Positions 55,780 to 64,000 of a stretch of DNA of 64,000 nucleotides are shown here, piece by piece. Numbering within the stretch: the stretch's first letter is position 1; each line of letters starts with the position of its first letter. The DNA is taken from the NCBI GenBank assembly GCA_011109175.1, contig RDEW01000014.1, positions 2,191-66,190 on the forward strand, read 5' to 3'. Under the pieces are notes generated by a model that was not told the origin of the DNA, made no database searches, and saw only the letters and a program-made list of their open reading frames with translations. Made by a program: the position numbers and the translations under genes. The stretch comes from Dicyema japonicum (taxonomy: Eukaryota > Dicyemida > Rhombozoa > Dicyemidae).

Positions 55780-58400
55780 ACACCGTCTTAACCAATAACT
55801 AATTTTCAGCTGATCCCAGCATCTCTCAATAATCGGACCATTTTTTCTCGATGCTCCGACGTGATCCCATGCATTTTCTATACGGACGGGGGTCTTTTTC
55901 CTTTCCTTTTCTGAAATTGCCTCCAGTTGCCTCTATGATAGACTCGAGTGCTCTGGGGCATTTTCTCTATCTGTATTTTTTTCTTTTTTTTGCTCTTGAC
56001 TGGATCTCTTGAATTTTTGTTAGGTTCGTTGCCGACAGGTTAGATCCCCATGCGCAAATGCAGAGCCTATTGTTGGGTTGACTTACTGCTTGTAGAGTGT
56101 CCCGATACTTGGCGAATAAATTCCTTCACAGTTCCAAAGGAAGACCTTTACAAAATTGATCTTCTTTGCACACGTTGATATGATAGATTCCACATGGGCT
56201 GAGAAGCAAAGGAAAGTATCAAAAGTTACTCCCAGTATCTTTGCGATTTCTTTTGTGTTATAGGCATTCCATTTAACGTGACATCAATTGTTTGCGTTCC
56301 CATCTTTCTATTCTTAGTAAAAAGAGTAACTTTTGACTTTTCGGAACATGCATTTAATTGATTTTTGCACAACTATCCAAATATGTTATTTAGTATTCCT
56401 TGTAGTCTTTTTTATTATGTTCGACATTTACGTCACTAGAAGCAACAACTAAGTCATCGGCATAAGAAAGTAGCATGTAATTATTTTTCATAGGTACGAG
56501 GAGATCACTCAAAAACAAATTAAAAAAGATTGGTGACAGAGGAGATCTTTGGGGTACACAATTGGGTAATAATCCCGATCTGGAACTCTTGTTTACGACC
56601 TACACTTTCCCTCGGGGTCCACTTACGAAATTTGCTAACCATACTTTAATGGTGGCATCAATTTTTGTCAAAAAATTTTTCGTATGAGGATCTTCCTTGG
56701 ACAGAGTCGAAAGCTTTTGAATGTCGATCTACATATGGACCGATTTTTCCTGTTTTGGCTTGTTCTTGTGTCCTTCAGTTATGAACTTCATTAATGTTGT
56801 TAGGAAGGAGGTTGTTGATAATCCTTCCTTGAATCCAAGTTTGGAATGTAGGTTGTGGGAGAGAAGGGCGAATAACTTTTAGGGACCAGTTTCTCCAGGA
56901 TCCTCGACAAAACACATATAAAGGAAACTGGTCTGTAATAGCCGGATCGTTCTTCGGTTTCCCGGCTTCAATATTGGTCGAATTTTTGATAGTTTCCATA
57001 AAGTCGGTATGGTATTTATGTTCAGCGATGTGTTGTAGATGATTGTTAATGCATTTATTGATGCTGGGCCCAAGTGTTTCAGCAGAATAAGAGGAATTCC
57101 GTCTGGGCCACATGAGTTTGCTTTTTTTCTGATTTGATATTGCTTTGGATACATATTTAGGGAGAAAATAAATCACGGGGCAAATTTGGATGGCTTTCTC
57201 TTTATTTTCGTTTGTGTGTTAATCTTTTTATAAGGAATGTGACTGATTTCGAATACAATGTTTCATATATTTTATTCAGAATTGAGACGCCTCAACATCT
57301 TCCACATGTTGGAAATTAAGGTCTGAGGTCAATTTTTAGTTTTTTATATATCTTTTCTGATAAAAATATTTCTCCCGTCAATGATTTTTTGTTGAAATAG
57401 TATACAGCTTTGTATATGGAGGAGAAATTTTCAGTTGGAAATGTTGCAGTTTTGAATCAACGAAATTTGTAAAGCCAGTCCAATTTGCATTTTTGTAATC
57501 ATAGAAATGAATAGGCTTCGGTACAAAGCGTGGCTCGCAGTTCAGCTTAATTAACATTAAATGGTGGTCTCTCCGGAGGTCATAACGGACCGTCTAATTA
57601 ATGATCGAGGAAAGACGAGGTGAGCAGACGGATAAGTCCTGAGATGTCACCATGTCCTTCGTGTTGTATGGTGTCCTAGTGTTCTTTTCGGGTTGTTGAT
57701 GATTATTAAGTTTTGCATTTGGATAATAGCAGGTTTCCTCTGTTATCAGCGGATGGTAGCAGAACCAAGAAGGGTGCTTCGCATTCAGGTCTCCACATAA
57801 AATCAAGTTCTCCAGTTTATCCAAGGTTGATAGGTCAAAGGAGATATTTTTCTTGCAGGAGCCAGGAGGAGGAACATAAACATTCGCAATTTCAATTTTT
57901 CTAATGGAAGTTATAACAGAGATTTTAATTATCTCCGTGTTCGAGTTTCCCATTATCTTGTAAAGAGAAGGGTTCTCGAGGTATTTTATTCCTTTTCTTA
58001 CAAGAGTCAGTAGACCCCCACCTTGGCCAGATGGGCGGTCGGATCTTACTGTGTTGTATCCGTTAAAGAGAAAAGTAGGAATGTTATTTGAAAGTTTCGT
58101 TTCCTGGTGAAGGCAGATGTCCACTCTGTTCCTCTCCAAGAATAAGGAAAGTTCGGCAATCTTTCCTCTGATCCCGTTTATATGTTTAAGCTTTGGATTG
58201 ATAACTTCTTTTGGCCTGGGTTTTGTTCCACGTCTCCTGAGGTCAACAGTCTCAATCGATAGAATGTTCCAACAGTGAGAGAATGCCGTCCAGTGGGAAG
58301 TCCTCTGGTTGGTAGAGAGCAAATGGTTCTTTTTAGATATAGTTTAGGACTATATCCGACGCCACAGAAACGGTGAAACATGACGCACGCTAAAATTCAA
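55780..58400 (-). mobile_element. LINE family Y, near full-length copy with 2A, endonuclease and RT
   Basis: Minus strand, 5' to 3': YRLRLLTSGDVEQNPGQ (2A-like, 58260-58211), then after one shift NGIRGKIAELSLFLERN, RVDICLHQETKLS, SDRPSGQGGGLLTLVRKGIK, IANVYVPPPGS and CGDLNAKHPSWFC, a complete AP endonuclease down to about 57600. The RT begins at 57154: SCGPDGIPLILLKHLGPASI and TLWKLSKIRPILKPGNRR. It continues with QTWIQGR, SKAFDSVQGR (56700) and a decayed palm to 55810. The 3' end is GCTGGGATCAGCTGAAAATT-AGTTATTGG. This gives the element's architecture: an N-terminal leader released by 2A, then EN and RT. Stops and shifts rule out activity. Confidence 0.8.
58211..58240 (-). other. 2A-like ribosome-skipping motif
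   Basis: GDVEQNPG followed by Gln. Classical 2A needs D-V/I-E-x-N-P-G|P; the final Pro codon (CCN) is CAA here, so skipping should fail in this copy. Upstream LRLLTS is typical. Such motifs are known near the N-terminus of some CR1/L2/Ingi-type LINE proteins. Confidence 0.75.
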
Positions 58401-58419
58401 AAAGTAGAGGATAACTCCT

Positions 58420-58880
58420 TTGAAGATAAGTAACTGAAATGGTCTCTTTTTCATCTTTTTATGTCGTCCATATAATCTTCAAAGTTTCCATAATGGACTC
58501 CCAAATATTGCAAACGTTAGTATACCTTTTTTAGATTATTTTTTCCACGGTTCATTTGAAGTCACAAGATTTTTAGTTGAGTGATTTAACCCCCTCAAGA
58601 AGTACTATTGCTAAATATGTTCCACATACCCGCATAGTCTCTTCTAGAGAAAAGCATTTGCTCTGGAATCAGAAAGTCATTCTCCTTTATATGTTTTCTT
58701 AGTCTTTTAAAACTTACATGTTCAACATATAGCTATAGACATATTAAGCTAATCGTCTGTAACTTCCTGATCTCTATCGGGTATCCCTGGTCTAGGAATC
58801 ATCCTCACAACAGCTTTTCTTCATATTAAAGGGAGATGGCCAAGTTTAAACACCCTCACACCAATAAAGGTGTGGATTTT
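58420..58880 (-). repeat. Sequence upstream of LINE family Y, shared with R1/R2
   Basis: 58440-58540 (TCTTTTTATGTCGTCCATAT and following) resembles 54370-54480 and 63100-63190. In the last of these the minus strand reads KKYRMRYLGVNYSQGDYMGD. It is probably the 5' part of family Y or of an element that it captured. The rest of this interval shows nothing clear. Confidence 0.4.
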
Positions 58881-58899
58881 TTGTATTAATAAAAGGTAA

Positions 58900-59311
58900 A
58901 ATTAAAAACATCAATTATATTAATCTCTTAGCAAATAATCTCGAGCAATCCGCCAAAAATAGGGCTAAAATCATTTGTTTTAAGCAAGATAACGTGCCAT
59001 CTCACAAAGCACGCGTTGTAACCCAATATATGAAAAACAAAAAGAACAAATACTGGACTGACCATCCCAATCTCCAGACCTTAACCCTATAGAATATCTA
59101 TGGTCATTGTGAAATTAGAGATATCAAAAAACGGCCAAAAACATTAAGGACTGGAGATCCAATTAATCTATACCAAAAAGTTTCCACAAAATTTGGTCTT
59201 GTCGACTAAGAAACGAAGTTTTCATAATTTTATTTTTTTGCGTTTTTAAAAATAATTTTTCCAATAAAATTCCAATTTTTTTAATCTATTTTTTTCATGA
59301 CTGGCACTGTA
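58900..59311 (+). mobile_element. Tc1/mariner transposase relic with 3' terminal repeat
   Basis: The plus strand reads KIICFKQDNVPSHKARVVTQ (the QQDNxPxHxxxxV box containing the second catalytic Asp) and, shifted, SQSPDLNPIEYLW (the conserved Tc1 C-terminal motif with the third catalytic acidic residue). CATGACTGGCACTGTA at 59296-59311 ends in TA and its complement TACAGTGCCAGTCATG is a typical Tc1 inverted-repeat start. The 5' half and left end are missing. Confidence 0.75.
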
Positions 59312-60452
59312 TTTTTAAGGAAAAAGTGTTAAAATTGATAGTTCTATAATAGATCAAAGATCTCATCATTGGAGATAGTGCCACGTGTACTATTTCTTAG
59401 AATCTTCAAAGCGATCATATTGAGGAAAACAACTAGTTATTGTTCGTTGAACATCTCTAGGCTTCTGGAGATTTTGAGTTTTGGAGACCACGATTTTTAC
59501 ATCGACAACGTTGTTGATTGTTGTCATAGAATAAGAAATTTTTTGCAGTCTTTATAATATTTTTTGAAGAATTGATTTGCTAATATCTCTTTTAGGATAA
59601 TGCTTGACATCAAGAAGAGGCATCAAATAAGCTTTGTTTTCCTTAGACTTTCAAGAAGGATTCTCTGTCCGTTAAAAAATTTATATGAACATCCGTCGAC
59701 ACAAGTTAAGCTAAAAGAGCTTTGTGCAACAAATACAATAGAAATATCCAGCCATAACTATTTCAGCTGCCTCCGGCTATCAATGGCCTTCTGGATTTCC
59801 GAATTTAGCTGGTAGAAAAGGTCTGCACACGACCTATGGGAGAAGCAAGAAATTGGTTTCTTCAATGATCCGACACAATTGTCTAAATAAATCCTTTCAG
59901 TTATCTTCAAAATTGAACACACCACAGGGTCCCTCTTGGATTTTCCTAGATTGGTGACTATTCTTACTATAGACCTCTTCCATAAAGTGAAATAAATCCA
60001 GTCTATGTGATGGTTTGTAGAATCCGAACTTGATCACTAAAGGTAGAAATAATTCTCCTACTTGTTTGTGGAGACCCAAAGGCATTGAGCTGTTTGTCCC
60101 AGCTTTTACATTTGTCAGGGAATTGTAGACCTAGCATTTTGAAATGGTTCCAGATAGTCAGAATTTTTGATTCCAATGTAGCTGGTCAATTGTTGTGGTG
60201 TCAGAAAGCTAGTAATTATTCATAGAGCGGAGTTTCGAGTCGTTTGTATTTTTCGACAAGGTAATGATAAACAGGTACCCCGGCAAAAAACATCATAGTT
60301 CATCGTCGTTGTAATAAACTGTCAGTAAATATTGGTCAAGCTCACTTTGCTCTGGCCAAATGATGTACCCGAGCTTTGTCGTTCTAATAAATTGTCTGTT
60401 AATAGTATCCGTTTATCTTAGTATCTTGGAGACTAGCGACTAATACTATAAC
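59312..60452. other. No gene recognised
   Basis: Minus-strand frames (59897-60085 and the text down to 59600) are open over short stretches without any motif I can assign. Confidence 0.35.
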
Positions 60453-61754
60453 TAGGGCGAACTAAGTTAAAAAAGTTAAAATTTAATAATAGTAAATAAA
60501 TAATCATTAAAATTATTTTTAACTATATTTTATTATAAAAAATGTATATTATACAAAATTATTAGGTTAAAAAGTTAAAATTTAAAATTATGTGGTTAAA
60601 ATTCTTTGAACCTTACTTACTTTATTTATTTATTTTGTAGCAATCAAAAAGTTTTTGATATTACGGATGAAACAAAAATCCGGGTCCAAAGATGCGTTGC
60701 TGTGATGATTGGATCGTTTAATTCTCTTGAAACAACATATCTGATTCGTTTAAGGCAATAGAATCTGCTCCTAACATGTACATCATTACTCGATAGTCGA
60801 TGATGCACTTGGAAATAATTTGGTTCAAAGGGAAAATTTCCTTTTGTTAATTTCGGATGCTGCAATTTATATGAAATTAGGTAAAATTTTATGTTTTAGC
60901 TGCAAAATAGTTAAAAAATCTAAACCTTAAATTATTCCATGACACATGTGGCGTTCATCTATTACACAATTGTTATGAGAAAATAAGAGACTCTTGTCCG
61001 GAAATTGATTTGATGATATCTACTGTACAAGCTGCAATTAACAAAAACAATAGAAGAAAATTAATATTCAAAGACAGAAACATCGCCATTTCACCTCGTG
61101 TGCATTTGACAAGATGGGGACCTGGCTTAAGGCCGCTACATACTATTCAGAAAATCTGATCTGAGTTTAAAATATTTTCGAATTATTCGGGTAATGGATA
61201 TCTAGTTCGAACAGCTAAAGAAAGTCTAAAAAACCACATGTTAGTTTGCAGTCTATGTGACCTTATCCGAAGTTATTCGAACATTCCAAGTTTCCGAATA
61301 ATGTAGCTATTGCAGATATTATTACGAAATTTAAAAGTATACGCTTCACAACTAAACAAGCATTTGATAGTTAGAATCGTTGGAATTTGGAAATGACAAC
61401 AAATTTATTAAAGAATACATAAATAAAAGGCTTCAAAAAATGATATTTCAAAAATAATGAAAATGAATAATTCATATGTATCTCCTGCCGAGTATTCATT
61501 ACTCCTGAATTGTCAGCCTACTTTGTGCTCGATTGAACGATGTTTCTCGGAGATTAAGAATTTTCTAAAATCCAACTGACATTTTCTACCATGAATTTTA
61601 GAAAATTATGTAATTTGTATGTGTAACAAAAAGTTTTAGTGTTTTTATTGTTTAGTTATGAAGTTAAATTTTTGGCTTATTTTTTTTGGTTTTAGGTTAA
61701 TAAAGTTATTTTTTAGGTTAAATTATTTATTTTTTAGTTTAAAAAAATTCGCCC
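60453..61754 (+). mobile_element. hAT element with transposase and terminal repeats
   Basis: Ends are TAGGGCGAACTAAGTTAAAA (left) and the complement of TAGGGCGAATTTTTTTAAAC (right). The plus strand, with shifts, reads TKIRVQRCVAVMIGSFNSLE, DALGNNLVQRENFLLLISDA, HLLHNCYEKIRDSCPEID, TRWGTWLKAATYYSENLI and, near the C-terminus, PAEYSLLLNCQPTLCSIERC followed by FSEIKNF. These are hAT landmarks: the HLxxN region, TRWxxWLxAAxYYxxN and the SIERxFS dimerisation helix. Flanks ACTATAAC and CTTATCAC agree at five of eight positions, possibly an old 8-bp target duplication. Confidence 0.75.
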
Positions 61755-63235
61755 TACTTATCACACATCTATATGTCCAATAATTTGTTACTCCACCTAA
61801 GAGTTATCTTAACAATGTCCGTAAAGAAATCTACAAGACTCAGGGAAATGTTTGAGGAGAATCTGTATCTGAGAGGTCAATAAAGACAATTTTTGTATAG
61901 CGACCCCATTGAGGAGGACTATAGAAGATAGCAATGGGAGAGATTCTATATCGGAATGGATGGGGGATGTTGTTATCAATTAATAAATAGGTGAGTAGAG
62001 ATTGTAGCAATTCTAAAGAAATGACAGAAGATTATCTATTATTTTGATCATGTGTTCGATCAGAGACTAAAGTCGTGTGTGGGTTCGATTGGTATCTCTA
62101 CTGGCATTTGCTGAATAATTCAATAAGATGGGATATTTGATTATATTACTCAACCAAACAAATATATTAAGTGGAGTATCTCTGGTTGTAATAGTATGTT
62201 GTAATAGTAGTTATTAGTAGTATTATATATCATCGGTTATGTTTATGTATTTTGGTTGAGGTGGTGACGTGCTTATCTTGCACAAATGTCTTTTTAATGC
62301 ATTCAATTCTCCAAACAAGGAGGATGGAATCGACTTACAGTGCGTATCCAGAGATGCATGGAAGTGGAATCTCAAATTAGTTAACTTTTCTGGTTCCGCG
62401 GACATTGCTAGTAATAATAATTGTTTGTGTAGAGGAAGGGGATGATCATGTAGGTTTTTCAAAAGGCTGATGTATTCTTTATTCCTGGTGGCTATTATAT
62501 ATTATAATTCTATTAGGTGGGTCATATTCTATTACCAATAGTACTAGGAGAACTGCTACATTGACATATGTGTTTGATTCTGATGCTACAACGTACACTA
62601 CTAAGTTATAATTGTAGCTACAGTTTACAGCTTTATAATAAGACGACTCAACGGAGATCAAAAGGAGAACAAAGCCGTGGTAATTAAACTTTTATATTAG
62701 GGGTTCTAACCTTTTTCAACAAATGCTCCACTTTTTTTGTTAAACATACCCATGTACCACTTTTTATCATACTTAAGATTAAATAAAATTAATTTTTTAC
62801 ATGTTTGTATATATCAAATTAATTTAAATAAATTATTTAAAATATTTTATGAACTTTGACATCTTGTGCCAGTAACATCATTAGTCAATTGAATGTTGTC
62901 AATCTGTTTTAATGTTTATCTATGATTATAAAAATAAAGAGCTTTAACAAAAGTTTGTCAGATAAATTTTTGTGAAATTACTCTGTGGACCACTCCAGAT
63001 TCTCAGTGTACCACAGGTGGTCCACCTGACCTCTTTGGGAAACACTGGGCTTGAGAGTATAACTGAAAGAAAATTTTTTTGTACAGAAAAATACGGAAAG
63101 CTCTCTTCCTCGTCTCCTCATGTCGCCCATATAATCCCCTTGTGAATAATTGACCCCCAAATATCGCATACGGTATTTCTTATTCACTCCGAGTGTGGAT
63201 TCCTTTTTAAATGATTTTCCATGACATATTCAGAG
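61755..63235. repeat. Large dispersed repeat, short copy (R2)
   Basis: Second copy of 52313-54500, lacking about 560 bp near 61955 and carrying scattered substitutions. The minus-strand frame 62462-62223 (LRFHFHASLDTHCKS, PSSLFGELNALKRHLCK) aligns with 53512-53400. It starts exactly at the right end of the hAT element. Confidence 0.75.
62694..63048. mobile_element. hAT-like MITE, copy 2
   Basis: GGGGTTCTAACCTTTTTCAA at the left and CTCTTTGGGAAACACTGGGC at the right correspond to the ends of the copy at 54012-54296. It has about 70 nt more in the middle. Confidence 0.55.
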
Positions 63236-63589
63236 TGCATTAGAAGTTCAGTAGAGATTCAACCACTTCATGTTCACCACTACACAATCTGGTCAACATA
63301 ATCTGCGTATCTGATCTCAGATGTAGTGGGTTTTTGCGGATGTGTTCATCATCTGCATTATATGTCAAGAATACTAACAGTTCGCAGAGCAAATCTTAGA
63401 AGGAATGATTTTCTAACTAAACACCAATTTTCAACGCTGACAGTCGAATTAAAATGTACTTTACATACAATCGGGCTATCTGTCTCTATCAACCGTAAAC
63501 TCAACAATCTAAAAGACAAGATGTTTTCTATATTTGACCATGGACGAAACACTACATAATTAATCTACTAAATAATCTCAAAATTGTGG
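63236..63589. other. Unassigned plus-strand frame beside the second LAMP-like gene
   Basis: A 77-codon plus-strand frame (63326-63559) reads VRRANLRRNDFLTKH and NLKDKMFSIFDHGRN. It is charged, has no motif I know, and converges on the LAMP-like paralogue. It could be a host exon or the end of a mobile element. Confidence 0.3.
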
Positions 63590-64000
63590 CTAAATAATGA
63601 AAAATTGACAGTCACTACTTAATGAATGATACCGACTTCGGCGACGATTTAATATGAAAATGATGGCAAAAATTATAATTCCAACAATTACACCAATTGC
63701 TATTAAATATCTGCTATCTAAATTTAAGTATTTATGTACTTTTTTGACTTTTACTGCTAATATACAATATATTTTTTAGTCTATCAAATTCACATTCGAA
63801 AGCTAAATCATGATTAATCTTAAAATAACCATTTCCTATAAAATTGTGCGATTATCTGTTTTCCAAGATTGTATTTTCATATCACTTATAGTGACAATAC
63901 CAGTTGGAGGTACATTTATGACATATTTGCTGCATTTATAGTAACCGTTTTTTGTGATTTTTTCTGGAAAACGGACAAATTTATAAAAATCTAGATTAAT
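63590..64000 (-). pseudogene. LAMP-like paralogue, C-terminal part (runs off the window)
   Basis: The minus strand gives NGYYKCSKYVINVPPTG, IVTISDMKIQSWKTDNRT, then after a one-base loss and a 27-nt intron (63803-63829) AFECEFDRL. A second one-base shift leads to a membrane span, LIAIGVIVGIIIFAIIFIL, and the tail NRRRSRYHSLSSDC with stop at 63590. Every part aligns with the gene at 22364-23192. The tail keeps YHSL, a Y-x-x-hydrophobic lysosomal sorting signal, where the other gene has FHPL. Both shifts are near homopolymers, so it may be intact in reality. Confidence 0.6.

Overview
This window looks like about 64 kb of an AT-rich invertebrate nuclear genome. There are no bacterial operons, ribosome binding sites, rRNA genes or CRISPR arrays. 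Most recognisable coding matter is broken retrotransposon and DNA-transposon sequence. The few host genes are split by extremely short GT-AG introns: 23 to 27 nt in nearly every case I could place, with one possible 36 nt. Among animals, introns this short are known from dicyemid mesozoans (mean about 26 nt), so I suggest a dicyemid or similar compact-intron parasite. That is an inference from intron length and nothing in the window proves it.

Host genes. (1) A nearly intact 251-residue LAMP-like lysosomal membrane glycoprotein on the minus strand at 22364-23192, with three introns of 24, 25 and 24 nt. A second, frameshifted paralogue runs off the right edge (63590-64000). (2) A histone H3 variant resembling CENP-A at 32186-32472 (minus), with one homopolymer frameshift. 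(3) The C-terminal half of pyrroline-5-carboxylate reductase at 6865-7397 (plus), with two 24-nt introns and one frameshift, truncated at its 5' side by retrotransposon sequence. (4) Two small unassigned genes converging at 19867-20268 (plus) and 20533-21115 (minus), also with 23-27 nt introns.

Mobile elements. At least five non-LTR retrotransposon groups are present, named here by local labels. Family X (4.6-5.2, 14.1-15.4, 17.7-18.9, 31.3-31.6, 34.5-34.9 and 38.8-40.6 kb) has an RT followed by a CCHC-like cluster and a D...K..KY region resembling a restriction-like endonuclease. Family W (6.4, 7.8-8.7, 9.6-10.9, 11.9-12.9, 13.1 and 28.7-30.2 kb) has an AP endonuclease, RT and an RGRPRTTLP C-terminus. 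An RTE/BovB-like copy lies at 30.2-31.3 kb. Family Y (24.5-25.0, 41-43, 45.4-49.3 and 55.8-58.4 kb) is a Jockey/CR1-like element with a 2A-like peptide before the endonuclease and a shared 3' end motif. Family Z (1.8-2.4 kb) shares its 3' tail with a tRNA-derived SINE present twice (1372-1702 and 46781-47109). There are also hAT transposase relics with TAGGGCGAA termini, GTF2I-repeat/EPM2AIP1-type hAT relics, hAT-like MITEs, a Tc1/mariner relic and two LTR-element integrase fragments.

Layout. 0-19 kb is dense TE debris around the P5CR relic. 19.8-23.2 kb is the most gene-like part. 23.2-28.6 kb is AT-rich and nearly featureless. 28.7-50.5 kb is again nested TE debris with the H3 variant inside it. 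52-63 kb holds a large dispersed repeat pair, the best family Y copy and the best hAT copy. Many frameshifts fall in homopolymer runs, so some of the apparent decay, especially in host genes, may be sequencing error.
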